From Atopsyche davidsoni (lineage: Eukaryota > Arthropoda > Insecta > Trichoptera > Hydrobiosidae), in contig JAILWY010000025.1 in NCBI GenBank assembly GCA_022113835.1, positions 4,712,001 through 4,776,000 of the forward strand: 64,000 nt of DNA. The letters are read 5' to 3'. The position numbers were made by a program, and so were the translations under genes. Shown in pieces: positions 50,601-63,360 of this stretch (positions are counted from its first letter, which is position 1; each line of letters opens with the position of its first letter). The notes under the pieces are model-generated. The model had not been told where the DNA came from. It was given only the letters and a program-made list of their open reading frames with translations, and did not search any database.

Positions 50601-51254
50601 ACTGCCTCGAATACATAATCGTGTTATGCTGTGTCATTCAAAATATACCAGCTCTATGTAAGCATTGGCTCAACAACTTTGACGCTTAAAACGTCAATAA
50701 AACAATAAAATAAAATATTCACTAATTTTGATCAAAAGTACTTTGAAGAATTACATTACAATATTTTTGAGATAAAATCTTTTGCGGAATTTCATTATGA
50801 TATATAAATATATATATTTTTTGGTTTTAAAGTTTGGTAGCTGCTCGAGTCTCACCAATAATCCCATTTATATGCGAAGTAATTTGCAAGGACCAAATGG
50901 AAAACTGATTTAAATTCTGCGCTAAAGGCCGCATTACACCGCTCGACAGGCACAAGTGCTCTGTATAGAGCACCTACACTGGAGAGCTTAATGGAGGTAT
51001 ATAACCCGCCTTAGAACGGGGACGGACTGTAATTATTCTGAAAATAAAGATCTGATTAATCATTAAAAACTTATAATATACGTTGATAGTCAAAACTGTT
51101 TCGTATTTATGTTTAATAAAAAAAAATCATTCTTAAATAGTAGCATTTAAAGTTAAGTAAGTGACTTTGTAAAAATATAATTATAAACTCAATGTTACTA
51201 ATATACTAATAAATTTACATTTGCGATAAAATAAGTATATAATATTTTTATCAG

Positions 51255-51345
51255 AAAGTACTCGCTGGAATTTCATTTTAAAAACATGTTACATTGTTTG
51301 GAAAATTTCGTGGTTTTTGTGTAATCAAGTGTGTTCTAAGGACAC
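51255..51345 (+). repeat. Partial copy of the 44565/59800 dispersed repeat
   Basis: AGTACTCGCTGGAATTTCAT parallels AGTACTTGATGGAATTCCAT at 44570 and is followed by a similar TTTTGGAAAATTTCG stretch. Confidence 0.45.
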
Positions 51346-51439
51346 CCTTATTTTTAATCAATTTAAATGGTTGTTTTATTAAAACATTGAAACAAATCAA
51401 AGATTATTTCCTTGTCCCCCCCCTGGCTGGTGCAACTTA

Positions 51440-51690
51440 GTGGGTGACTTTTTAACAGTCTCGCTAGAAAGAGAAGAAACCACTTTGCGTCCCCCGTCTC
51501 TATTACTCACCCGCAAACGCCCGACAGGGACGGAGCTATGCGCCGCCCCTCGCGCCGGAGGGAGACGGCGACACCCTGTCGGACCCCCGGCGGGCTGGGG
51601 CTTGATATGGGATAACGCGGACCTCCCATTACGTCAGCGGTGACAAATAGGAGACAGGATTAAAGACAGGGAACCGAAACCGGAATAAAT
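51440..51690. promoter_or_regulatory. GC-rich island with CRE-like and Otd/Bcd-like sites
   Basis: Contains CGACAGGGACGG (close to GACAGGGACGG near 18652), CATTACGTCAGCGG (half-CRE TGACG on the minus strand) and AGGATTAAAG (TAATCC core reversed). An open frame of 67 codons has no domain. Confidence 0.35.
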
Positions 51691-52209
51691 ACTAAAAAAC
51701 CTTTCTATATAGGTACGCATGTGGCACGGCCTGGGTGGACCGGGAAGCCTTGCTCACTGCCGCAAGCCTTTCTACTAGTTACTCATTTTCCTCGTCACTT
51801 GCGGCCTAATACTACTAAAAAAAAAACTTAAATTAAATTTCAAGATTTATTATTTTTCATTAGGTAAATTTACAATAGTTCTTATGGCTAAGGTGTGTGG
51901 TTATCCCCTGCTCTTGCGCGCAGGTTGTGGGGCTTGCAATGTGTGACTAGGTGGTAGCGTACACGTATTTCTTTATTCAGGGAAAATAAGTGAAAAAAAC
52001 CTTTTTCTGCATGAGTTTGTGTACACATTAAATAAATAACTAAGAACTACATAGATATCAAAGAACAAGAACAAAACAGAAAACAAAAATTGCAGAGTAG
52101 TGTGGTTATAGATACTATTATGTACGCTTGATTGTCTTCTTCTCGTGGAATATAATAATATAATTTAAAAAATAATTACATATCATGATTAAAAAGAAAA
52201 CCGCATTTT

Positions 52210-52310
52210 TAAGGTTCGTTGTGTAGTCAAGTGGTTAGCACGTTTCTACACTATACAAAACCATGTTGATCGTTTCAAAGCTCAGTTGGCAGTGCGTTTG
52301 CTTGTCCACT
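52210..52310 (+). repeat. tRNA-like SINE head
   Basis: A-box-like TAGTCAAGTGGTTAGCACG and, at tRNA spacing, B-box-like GATCGTTTCAAAGC. No acceptor-stem pairing is evident, so it is read as a SINE or tRNA-pseudogene relic. Confidence 0.5.
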
Positions 52311-52668
52311 TGCCAACCAATCAAAAAAATAAGAAAAGAAAATTGTCTATAATATATACCGCAAGCATATAGCAACAATTTTTCCGAACTGCTTGTGGCC
52401 GCATACTCAAATAGAGTAAATGTATAGATCAGACCAAATGTATGCACACTTTTTTTTTTCAACCGTTCTTGTACATTAAATTTTTATTTAAATAAATCTG
52501 TTATTTAATTATTAAACGGCTTGATAGTAAACTGCAAAAAAAAACACTAACAAGTCTGAATTTGAGGAATTTCAAAATATTAAAAGACCTCTTCAAAGTT
52601 TCTATCCTCTCATTGTAACTACTTATCGCATCTCCTTCTTTATTGCTGTGAAGTACCCCCTCGCTCTT

Positions 52669-52755
52669 CCCCCCCTGGTGCCCCCCTGGCGCCCCCCTGG
52701 AGCCCCCCTGGAGCCCCCCTGGAGCCCCCCTGAAGCCCCCCTGGCTGGAGGCCCC
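52669..52755. repeat. 11-bp GC-rich minisatellite
   Basis: Six to seven copies of CCCCCCTGGAG, with variants at the ends. It lies in a GC-rich block continuing to about 52860. Several Pro- or Gly-rich open frames through it are composition artefacts. Confidence 0.9.
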
Positions 52756-52869
52756 AGGCTGCCCCCCGGGTGCCCATTTCGCGCTCCACGGCCCGCTGAT
52801 GACGCGACGTTCCGAGGCACAAATGGCGCGACAAATAAAACCCCCACCCCCCACCCCCTAACAACTACA

Positions 52870-55800
52870 GGGTGAACGAAACTCGGTTTTAAAATTTCAC
52901 TAAGCAGCCTACTTAGCTATATTCCTGTTATCCACCACCGTGTTCCTTACAAAATATTTTATTGTTCACTAATTATTCCAATTATAATAAGACCTAAATA
53001 AAATATCGAAAAGTCTAACCAACATACAAAATTTAAAATTTAACTTATTGTCTTTCTTATACACATATAATTACACCTTAAAAAACTAGCCTGAAAATGA
53101 AAAATTCGACTACTTTTATTTTTATATATTTTACGCGAATTTTTTCGTTTTTTGTCTACATTTAAAACAATTAGCTCACTGGGTTCGTAAATAATTATAA
53201 CTTATAAAATTACTGAATGATTTCTAATCCTATACTTAATCATTCATCGTAAAATTAATGCCGTAACGCATTTTTATTTAGACATATTTTGCAACTTAAT
53301 TTGCTAGCGGATACGTATTTAGTCTCACGTCTTGCTTTGCTTGATTTGGCAACTCAGATAAGTTTTGGCATATTTGATCACGTAAATTACTTGTTATTTT
53401 AATATTTGCATATACATTATGTTTACTAGATTTAAATGCAAACTATGTTAAATATTACAATGTCTAAGAACATACTATTACAGTTGTATTATGTAACACA
53501 TTTTGCTGTTCTTGATTTGGTGAATTTATCATATCCTGTATTATTTGTTCGCCTATGGTATATTAGAAATTTTTATTTACAAATACTGCATGTTTTTGCA
53601 TCTTTGTATAAACTCTGTGTTTTAAGGCAATGTATTCATACATAAAGAGACACAGTAAGGATTTGAATCCACACCTCAACGGTTATCTCAACTAGGTGCT
53701 CTATCCAATTGAAGCACTGTGTGTTGTAACTGATTTTTTTTAATCGCTATTTTCTCCAAGAAACTGAGAAATCATGAACTATCAAGATTCAATTGATTAT
53801 TTAATATATTTAAGTTCGTTTTGTTTATACTGTGTAATACAATATCAGTCTTTGTGTTTAAAGTATTTAAAGGTATTTTAGGATTTTTTAGTTTCAGTTA
53901 CCATAAAGAGTATCTTAAATAGTGTGCAACATTCTAGACGCCGTGTTTGGCAATATGTAGTTTCCAGGGTGACACATTTTCGTTTAAGGCGAAGGGATCG
54001 TAACACTGTAGCACAAGAGCAACGCATCTGCCAAATTATCTTCCCCAAATGCATAGAGTGTCGCATACAGCGTTTTTACTGTCTATAAAGTTAACCGAAA
54101 AATACTTCGACCGGAGGGCTTCTTTCTCGGCGGGAACTTCGGCTTGCGGTTTGCGAAAGTGAACCTTTTATGTGGGGTTTTATTAACACTTTGCGAGTTG
54201 ATAGTTGAAATGCTTTCAGATGGCCTCTTTAGGGTTGACTGGAGATTGTAACAATACAAACGTTACAAACTTGAGAGGCTTTGTATCGAACAGGAGTTGC
54301 CGTAAGTGGCAGTAAAATGAAAGAGATTAAATATAATTTTATGGTTATTGGAAGGCATTAAAATAAATCTCGCAACACTTAGTCATGTATTGAAACCATA
54401 AAATAAGCAAGAGTCATTGCAGGTCGAGACTATTGTAATTTACCATGATCTCACAGCATCAGCCAATAGTGAACCCCATTCATATTATTACTTATAATTG
54501 TCAATGTACATAAATTTAAAATGTTTTGTGCGTTATAATCAACAATGATTGACAGAGTACAGATGAAACGATGAAAAAAACGATTGTGCTTCAAAATTGT
54601 GAATATATTAAACTTGTATGAAATGAAGAAAGATTGATGATACCAATTTTTAATGGAGTTATTTTGTGACATAAGCTTTACTAACAAATTACTATTTTAT
54701 CAATTATACATTTCTTATTTTTTATATATATGACTAGCTAAAAGCTGGCAGACAGCAAAAATATTTTTTAAGTAGTTCACGCTTTCAAATTTTTTTTATT
54801 TTATGAAATCTTAGCTGTCAGGCAAATCATAAGTTATAAATCGAAAATGATTTTAAATTCTATAATATTTTTGTATCTCCAACTGTTGGTGAATAAATAT
54901 TGTATCTTATTTTGTATATAATTCTAATGTTCATACAAACAGAGTAGTTTTTATTTGAACTCCATTATTTTGACACCTAATCTAATCCAGTCCATAAACC
55001 TAAGTTAATCAACATGTTCATTCAGCACGCAGAACCGGTTTTTTGCTCCCTTGTTTTTGTAAAGGGATGGGGTAGTTTAATTTATTTATCCGGGTCCACG
55101 AATATTTACCCTGATTATGTTTCCTTGAAATAACAAATAGACTTTTCCCACCCTCCAGCGCTTCCCCAAGTGCCCACGATCGGTGTATCAATATCACTTT
55201 ATGTCTCGTAACCACCCTACCAGTGGCTCTCAGGTATTTACATATTTAAATTAAATCTAAAAAAAAACAATATATCGCTAGTATTTTTGGAAGTACAATA
55301 TTGGCTAATCTTATTTTCCATGTCTTAGTTTTAATTAAGCAATATGCACTGTATTAAGCGAATATTATTATGTTTATTAAAAAGTTGGTTACGTTTCAAA
55401 TATAAGAGAATAAAAAATAAATATCATGGGTCATGCATGAAGTCATATTTTATTTAAATTTGATTTACAACTTAATTTAACTTTCGCTAATATATCTATC
55501 ATGAATATAACATGCAGCATTTAAATTTATAACGAATATTTTATGCATTAATATTAAAAAAAAAAAAAAGGATTTTTCGTCAAGTTACAATTTATCTTAA
55601 AAACTGAAGATTTTTACGCAATACTTAAGACCAAAAAAACGATCAGATACCTTAAAACTAGTCTTGCATTCAAATAAAAATCTATACCCTTAATATCTTA
55701 ATATATTAATCTGAGCATAAAATCATATTTTAATTCATTATAATAATTGGTTTTGTTAAATATACAATACTTTAAGTTCAACACTCTACGAGTTTTTGTT

Positions 55801-55880
55801 GATTTATAAAATAAAGAAATCCGTTAGTATATAGATGATAAACAAGTAAATAAAAATTTTGAAAAAAAAATTTTTTTTTT
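52870..55880. other. AT-rich intronic DNA, no gene seen
   Basis: AT-rich. A mixed-composition stretch lies at 55020-55220 and ends in CAGTGGCTCTCA (55210-55221), an isolated match to the hAT terminal repeat. A tRNA-like relic lies at 53645-53725. No coding feature was found. Confidence 0.45.
53645..53728 (-). repeat. tRNA-like pseudogene or SINE head
   Basis: On the minus strand ACACAGT and ACTGTGT could pair as a 7-bp acceptor stem. GCTTCAATTGGATAGAGC forms a D-arm with an A-box, and GATTCAAATCC is a near-consensus B-box. The anticodon and T stems do not pair well, so it is probably a decayed tRNA-derived sequence. Confidence 0.5.
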
Positions 55881-55882
55881 TG

Positions 55883-56095
55883 GATCCCGCGCCCCACAGT
55901 TTGGGTTGCAGGGGTGGCAGGGGCGGGCAGGGGTGGGCAGGGGTGGTGCCGTCCCCAGGGGCGCACAGTTGTGTCGCCGCAGTGGCTGGTGGCAGTTTAA
56001 CGCCGGGCCGGATTTGGCCACCACTGTTGATCTATTAACGCCCGCCCGGCCCGGCGTTAGGCGCGCCCGGAGAGATTTATATGTTTGTGAACACC
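55883..56095. other. GC-rich island: minisatellite plus a long inverted repeat
   Basis: About four copies of a GGCAGGGGTGG-like unit (55907-55948) are followed by a perfect 14-bp inverted repeat, TAACGCCGGGCCGG (55998-56011) and CCGGCCCGGCGTTA (56046-56059), with a 34-base spacer. Open frames on both strands lack domains. It may be a GC-rich mobile-element relic. Confidence 0.55.
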
Positions 56096-58055
56096 CTGCA
56101 AAAACAAAACAGGGCTGCCACAAGACTAAAAAAATAAATTATTTTTACATATTTACTTCAATTTAATCAACAGTCGCTGCATATACAATAAAATACATTA
56201 ACAATTTTAAGTTCTGAATCCGCTTTTAAATGTGTCAGCTTATCATTGTTACAGCACTGCACAGTGCAAAATAATTACTAAAACACATTTAATATATATA
56301 TTTTTTAAATATATATGATTATGAGAATCATTATTAATGTTTTATTTAACAAGGAGCTTGAAAAATGCAAGAAAACACCTAATAAAAATCTTTAAAAAAA
56401 ACACCTGTTTAGCAAAACACCATTCCCACTATTTGAAAATTCTATTTTATTTTTATGTGTTGAGTGTAAATTTTGATAATTTTTAGACAAGATTAACACG
56501 AATATAAACTGGTTCGGTTCAACCCTTAAAGTTGGTGTGATTTGTAGGGGTAAGCAATCAACATTAGGGTCGTATGTTACCCGCCAGTCTCCCCGTATTG
56601 GGTAATATATTTCGCGTTAGATAAATTATCCTATAGAGAAAAACGAATCGACTTGTTTACTTAACGTGAGATTTGCTACCGTGATTTATTTTGATAGCGC
56701 AATCTAAAAAAAGCTTCAAAATAAACAATTCGCCGAATAATACGTATGCTGCTCATACAAAAGTGCATTTGTTGTATAAATAAATGTATAACAAATACTC
56801 AAACTAATTCTATAATATCTCGTTGTTTATATACTAATAATACATTTAAACTGCAAAATGTCTATAAGGCTTCGATAATTGTAATGTATAAAAGCTTTTT
56901 CTTTTGGAGGTCATTCTAAAGAAGCTCTTTCACGTTTTATAAAATAATTAAAAAGCTTCAAATAATGTAACACAAGTTATTTTATACTTCTACAGAAAAT
57001 ATTTTATGAAATTTGGGTCATTTTTTTGTCGTTGATAGTGATTAATTCCACTTGTGACATTTTTAAATTAATCAGGTATAAATAAATAACTCATTGAAAC
57101 CGGTAGCCTGACTTATATGAAAGCAGGTGAAACTGAAAATAAATTAAAAATAATCTGTTTTTTAACTAAGTAAAAAAAAAAGTTGTTTTTAGCAACAAAT
57201 CGATGTCTTTGTTAAATAAATAACCTGTATTCGTTTTCTTTAAATTGATTACTGAATTGATATATGTGAGAAAAGTAGATTTGTCTGTTTCGTGTTATTT
57301 TAGGATACGTGTTTTTTTATCCTGAAAATACAAAAATATACCAGTGTCGAATCTACTTGTAACATGATAACAGGATATTTCTTTAATTTAATATTACATT
57401 TAGAAATATTTTATTAATTTCATAGTAAATATAAAAGCCTATGAGCCTAGGCTAGGAGTAAAGAATAATTTTTATTTGTGAGCGTTTTTGCTAATTAAGG
57501 GTGTCTTCAGACTTAAAAATTTGTTTGTGAAATTCACACAATAAAATAGTTATCTTTTAGCCAATTGGCTATTCCTATTTACTGTTAAAACATTATTTTG
57601 AATTGTAAATCTAATATTTAAACTAGACAGTTGCTCATTTCTGTTTAAAAATCAATTTAAAAAAAATTGCGTTGTAACACTTATACTATTTTTATATTAT
57701 ATATTATAAGTACACTTAAATTTAATTGTTTTCTTTTACTTAAAGAACTAAAGAGCCAAAAATTTCAAAATATTAACACTTTTAGTCAGAAATCCATTTT
57801 TTTCGTTATGATGCTTTAATTTAAATTCAATATCTTCAATTTAAAAAAAGGCTGTCGTGATATTATACACTTGCTAAAAACCTTGATAACTTTGAAGTTA
57901 AAAATGTTTGATTTTAATACTCCAATGCTCTAATTTAAACTAAATATTTTTAATATTATAACTGAACTTAATAACCATCAGCATATAAAAAACGCTATTT
58001 GAAACTTTTAAATATATTTTTTAATACTTGCAAAATTAATAAAACTGTAGTTAGG
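56096..58055. other. AT-rich intronic DNA, no gene seen
   Basis: Very AT-rich, with no open frame of note and no repeats recognised. Confidence 0.5.
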
Positions 58056-58059
58056 AACG

Positions 58060-58270
58060 CTCCCTGAATACGGTGCTGATCATATCACGACTAATCCCCG
58101 ACTTCCTTAAAATTTAATAACGAATTATGATGGAAAGTGTAAAGCGCAGTGACGAAATCCGCTGCCGACTCAGACGCCATTCTTGATGATGGAGTCTGGC
58201 GGCGGTTGCGAAACGTCGCTTTCACGAAGATTGTCATTTGGAAATAATTAATAACCGCTTACACTTCACG
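58060..58270. promoter_or_regulatory. Candidate cis-regulatory island
   Basis: Contains CGACTAATCCCCGAC (Otd/Bcd-type TAATCC), ACGCCATTCTTGATGATGG (PHO/YY1-like), GGAAATAATTAATAACC and TTCACGTGTTT (E-box). Confidence 0.35.
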
Positions 58271-58468
58271 TGTTTCCTCAAAATTACAAAAACGGATAAT
58301 TACTTGATTACATTCATACAGAATATTTACATGAAAATTAAAATTGACAAAGATCTATTTAATAAGTAATATGTAATCTTTAACCACGTATTTTAATTTA
58401 AATGAGTTTCTGATTATAATAATTTTAATAAAAGCTGTCATTTTGGAAAGAAAATTATAAATATCTTG

Positions 58469-58633
58469 CAAATCATACACGCGCTGGGACACAACTGACA
58501 AACGAATGATAATTAGCCAATAGCGTATTCTTTTGTGTCATTTATTTAGGCTAAACCATTAATAAATAAAGCTAGGCTATTGGCTAACAGCAAAGCAATT
58601 GCAAATTGTGTCTTTGCGTGTGTAACTGGCTTT
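58469..58633. mobile_element. Palindromic MITE, full-length diverged copy
   Basis: Left arm CATACACGCGCTGGGACACA and right arm TGTGTCTTTGCGTGTGTAAC. The inner halves also pair: TTAGCCAATAGC with GCTATTGGCTAA. Hence the whole 165 bp is close to a single large palindrome. Confidence 0.7.
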
Positions 58634-59799
58634 AACATTATTAAAATCTTAATTATTGGAACTATTTTTGGAAGTCTACGAAGACCATAGCTTATTGACA
58701 GTATTTTCCTGTCATATTTATTTTTTTATAATTTTATTTTTAGTTTGGGCCAAATAAAACAAGGAAAATGTTTCAAGTTTGCATGAAATGGATGAATGGT
58801 ACGGTTCTTTATTTTATTTATTTAAACCTGCATAACTGATCGATTAAAAACTGGAAAAATAATGCTTCTCTTGTATTTAACGAGTCTATTTACTTTACAA
58901 TTAGAACTGATGGACCATTTTATTTTTTAACTCTGATTATACTAAATAATCTAAAATTACACGTTGTATATTCAAAGCGGATTTTTGTATGTTAAATGTT
59001 CTGATTTAATATTGAGATACTCTATAAGGATACCGAATTATATAACAATCAATCCATATTAAGCTCAAAGTCGATGATTATTTTATACCATGCGCTTATA
59101 TAGACGTATTTTGTAAGCAAATTTATGAAATTTCTTTAATTATTTCATGACCTCTTTTTATAAGTATGAAATATGTTTTGACAAGGTTTAATTCAGCATT
59201 TTACAGTAGTTACTCACAAGTCTAAAATTAAACAGTATGTGAAAAAATATATTTATAAATAATTATACTCCTACTTTGTTGAAATATTTTAAAATATATT
59301 TTTTTGATTTAAAAGCAAATGTAATAGACTTTGTAATCTAAAATTCATCGTAAAAGAGAAATATCTATACTAAAAATATACTGCACATGGCAAGGGCTTT
59401 GTGGAATTTCTATTGAATAAAAAACATTTCTAGAGTAGGCACTCTAGCTTATGGTACTAAATGAATTCCTGATTAATTTAACTCTTGTAAAAATTCCTGC
59501 ATATTTATAATAGAATAAAATTCATTTAATCAACAAATGAAAATAACTCGATTACTAAAATTATGATATTTTTTTTCAGTAAGCACTTTCGCTTTACAAA
59601 GGCTTCTTCAGATAAACTTCAAATCAATCAATAACAAATTGTGTAGGCATTTGGTTATTTGTAAAACAATTTAAATAAAAAACGTTTGTGCATTTTATTA
59701 GTATTTACGTGTAATAAGCTTTTATGCCATTACGCAGTGTTAATAACGGTATCAATATACTCAATACTTTTAAAAAAGAGTACTGATTATATATTTGAG

Positions 59800-59960
59800 T
59801 ACATGTACAGTACTGCGAGTATATAGTAATAAAAATATTTTTAAAATATTTTCCTCGCTTATTTTTAATGCGATTAGTTTCACCAACTTATACTGTTGGC
59901 ATTTTCAAACATAATACTTTGCTGTTACTAACAGTATCGACATTGAAAGAAGTAGTAAAT
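59800..59960 (+). repeat. Dispersed repeat, second copy
   Basis: GCGATTAGTTTCACCAACTT followed by ATACTGTTGGCATTTTCAAA parallels the 44640-44690 segment. The AT-rich part upstream also aligns. Sequence identity is moderate. Confidence 0.5.
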
Positions 59961-60924
59961 GAAAATAGGCGAGATAACTTCTCTCACGTATATATCGCAA
60001 GTTCTTCCGTCGATGTTGAGACTCGAATCTATTTTCACAACACAAAAACAGCGTGTGGAATTGCCATCGCCATGTGTACCGCAGAATGACAGATTGTCGA
60101 CTGCCAAATATATAATATTAATAATCGATTAGATGAAAAACCAGCACGGTGGTTTATTTTCTGATTAGATTTGGACAGTTTTGTTATTAACTAATTTATC
60201 AAAAATGAAACGGCCTATTTTTCCATTATATCAATATTTTACACCCACTCAAGAATATACTTGATTTTAAACAACATTTTGCTCAACAATATAGAGATAA
60301 CCCAATATAAAATTGCATATTTATTATAAATGATCAACGTTCAAGAAATTACTGCCTTGTTAAAATTTTAGGTATTGGAATTTTATGAAATGATTATATT
60401 ATTAACTATTCATTTACGTATCATCCAAAAAAAAAACCTACGTTTTAAACTATTATTTCTCATTATTTTAAAATAGTAAGTTAAGTCTTTGAATGTACAA
60501 TATAAATCTTAGAATCTCAAACAGTTTTTGGGCTGAAATTCTTCATTTGCTTCTCCTCTTATGGATCATATGTTTATCTTAAATAAGGCTTAATAATTTG
60601 GGCGAACATCTGACTTCCAGCATCCACGGAAGCTTTCTCTTGTCAATGCCTCTTTTTGCTTAGATTTTTCCTTGGACAATCAGCAGCTATATTTGATATT
60701 TCTTAAAATATAGGCAAGCTAAGGAACCTACGGTTTTTTTTAACCATCTTTCGCATTCTGAGCAAATCTCGCATTTGCGGCATGGTCTGAACTGAACTGA
60801 TCTGAACATGAACTGAACAAGCACTTATTTGATAAAGCTTCAGTACCTTTACTGTTTCCTGAAGCTCGTAGCAAGGAGATTCGACATGATTTATTTTTTG
60901 GTAAAATCACCACAAAGATTGAAC

Positions 60925-61000
60925 GCAGAATCAAAACGTCACGTCCGACATTCGAACCGAGACCTCAGACAGCAGGCACCGCACCTTTACCGCTAGTCTA
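60925..61000 (-). repeat. tRNA-derived SINE head
   Basis: On the minus strand TAGCGGTAAAGGTGCGG is a good A-box and GGTTCGAATGTC a good B-box, about 40 bases apart. The downstream body is unrecognised. Confidence 0.55.
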
Positions 61001-61208
61001 TTTATTCATTTGGTACAGTTCGCTCGTCGGAACGGTGTCCCAGGTGCTTTCCCATCGATCATTCATTGCATTTTTATTCCGGCCGGTAAACCAACCGTGA
61101 AACCGCAAGTGCCGGGCCCCCGTAACAAGGTGCAACCCGAGCAGCCCCATGAGAACAATGGGAACTCGCCATCGGCTTCTCGGAGAATTCAGAAAATTGC
61201 TGTGAAGA

Positions 61209-61300
61209 TTTAGACTTGGCTGGAAACAGCTCAGTGGTTAGGAGATAGCGATTCTGAGCTGTGGGATCGCCGTTTCAATCCCGGACTGATGCGATTTCAG
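61209..61300 (+). repeat. tRNA-derived SINE head
   Basis: CAGCTCAGTGGTTAGGAG (A-box) and CGTTTCAATCCCGG (B-box) sit at tRNA-like spacing. It faces away from the SINE head at 60925. A full cloverleaf does not form. Confidence 0.55.
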
Positions 61301-62165
61301 TTCGATCAACAAACATGTAAAATAAATATTTTTTAGATAGTGCTGAAATAACTAACAAATGCAGTAAAATTCTGAACTAAAGACATTGGAATCAAGTTTA
61401 TTTCAGTTTCGATTAAATTATTCATTAAAAAGTATTATGATTAAAAATGCGTGAAACTTAGGGTAATAGCAAAACATTCATATTATTTGGGTATATTTAT
61501 TTTATATGACGATTCACGTTATACATTAAATTAAATACGAATATATAAGACATGATTATAACAGGCTCTTGCGCAATCAATGACTTAAGCGTTGTGTTGA
61601 CAGAAATTCAATTTATTCTCGTTGATAAAACATATTTATCACCTTCATCACATTATGCGTAGTAAACCAATAAAAATCAACACCTTCGGGACCGAAGCGC
61701 ACTCGGCGTGCGGTGAGAGAATGGGCTTCCATATTTTTTATACTATATTTATATAATTTAATAAGAATAAAAAACGCTATTTCTCACCGAAACCTGCGGT
61801 CGGGCATCGGCGGGACTCGAGTCTGGACCCGCGCGGAGAAGCCGAGAGAGCCGATGAGAGTTTTTCTGGTGTGATTCTTGTATTTGCCTACTTGCCGCCC
61901 TGCCGTGGTTTTGACTTTTGGTTTTGTAATGCGATAATGGTAATACACCACATAAATAGCTTGTTACTTCTATAAATCATAGATCAAAGCGGGATCTCGC
62001 CTACTTAAAGATCTCCGTAGACGTTTGGAGTCAACCGAACAAATTATCATCGGCGATGAACGCGTAAATAAAGAATTTTTATCAAAGCATCACTGATGAT
62101 TCTAATCGAAATGTGTTTTTGTTCAACTTTTATCGAATAATTACAAAAAGCAACTAAGTTACAAG

Positions 62166-62181
62166 TTTTTTTTTTTTTTTT
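62166..62181. repeat. Poly(T) tract
   Basis: A run of 16 T residues. Confidence 0.85.
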
Positions 62182-62308
62182 CATCAGAATACATTTATGG
62201 TGATCGGTGCTTTACCATTATTTATTAATTTTTTTTAAGCGTTTTTGTGATTTCAACCACACTTGACATCAACAGGATCACTCCAGACTTAGTATCTGTT
62301 AAGCGTAT

Positions 62309-62399
62309 AGGCTGTCTGCACGCGCAACGATACAACTGCCAAGCTGGTGTAAGTTTAGCATAGATTGCAAGTTCTGTCGCTGCGTGTGTAGCCGGCTTT
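62309..62399. mobile_element. Palindromic MITE, internally shortened copy
   Basis: Left arm GGCTGTCTGCACGCGCAACG and right arm GTCGCTGCGTGTGTAGCCGG enclose only about 50 bp, shorter than the 130-165 bp of other copies. Confidence 0.6.
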
Positions 62400-62790
62400 A
62401 CTCTTTGCTTTGTTTTTGTGATGCAGCGCGTGCAGGCAGCTCTAGCAGCTATCACAGGCAGGTAAAAAAGTACCCAGGGCCTCTGCGGCTTCTGTTCGAA
62501 GCCGGCGATAGGAATCACGGCAATTAGTGACGCGTCGTCTTTATAGCCGTCGCCTAATTAAGGATTGCCGGTCGCGGGATATATTGGGCCCTCGCCTTCA
62601 ATTACCGGCCTAAACGCCGGCATGTGCGCGCGACGTCGTGCGTGAGAAGACGGATTGCTCGGAGGACGCCCCGCCTCGCTGCCAGCCAAACGGAAACAAA
62701 CGGACGTGGATCGGAGAGCTTTGGTTTTAATTTTGAACGCCGGCTCTCGTGAAGATGCTCATTCGGATTCTCGCATTGACTAGACAACAA
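62400..62790. promoter_or_regulatory. Candidate enhancer with spaced homeodomain sites in GC-rich DNA
   Basis: CAATTAG (62521-62527), CTAATTAAGG (62554-62563) and CAATTAC (62599-62605) are spaced about 33-45 bp apart inside a strongly GC-rich island, where such AT cores are unlikely by chance. Open frames on the minus strand have no domain. Confidence 0.42.
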
Positions 62791-63155
62791 AAAAAATATC
62801 CCGAATCGGTCCTTGCTTCTTTTATTGAACTGCTTTGTATAAATATTAACCAAATTGTAAAATATAACCAAATCACAATAATAACGTATAAGGCTGGTTT
62901 TATGTCTGATATTTAATAACTAAGCAAAAAATATACTACAAAATGGCTAAGAGACGACGAACATGTTTAATAGTGACCACTTTTGTCTTGCAAAACCTTG
63001 GTCAGACTAATTACAAGAAGATGTCATATTTGCCAAATGGCTAGAAAATTGCAAACATTTGCCTTTTTGCTCCAGAAATTAAAGGACTCTTACAAATTAA
63101 ACCAATCTGCACTAAAATTTGATTATAATTCACTATGGGAGCACGAAAAAAAAAA

Positions 63156-63275
63156 GATTTTGTGAAGTCCATTTGTATGCGGTTGAGACGTGAGAACCAG
63201 TCTGTCGTGGATATATATTTACTAAACGATTTTGTACAGTTAATTTGTACGCGGCAGTGACGTGGAGTCTCCGAG
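63156..63275 (+). repeat. Diverged ~72-bp tandem duplication
   Basis: GATTTTGTGAAGTCCATTTG at 63156 parallels GATTTTGTACAGTTAATTTG at 63228, and the similarity continues (TATGCGGTTGAGACGTGAG against TACGCGGCAGTGACGTGGAG). Confidence 0.5.
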
Positions 63276-63360
63276 ACTCGCGTCGAAACAGCTATATTTG
63301 TCCTCAGAGTCGAGATTGAATACCGGCAACAATGTGTTACGTTACAAATAATATGTTTGT

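Noticed and set aside
52501..52875. Gly- or Pro-rich frames on both strands (up to 117 codons)
   Set aside because: Products of the 11-bp minisatellite read in several frames.
55209..55222. CAGTGGCTCTCA, identical to the hAT MITE right-end repeat
   Set aside because: No partner end or 8-bp duplication was seen; kept only as a note in the surrounding block.
10490..61700. CACCTTCGG shared by 10493, 18515 and 61679
   Set aside because: Only 9-10 bases are shared with no extended similarity; likely coincidence.
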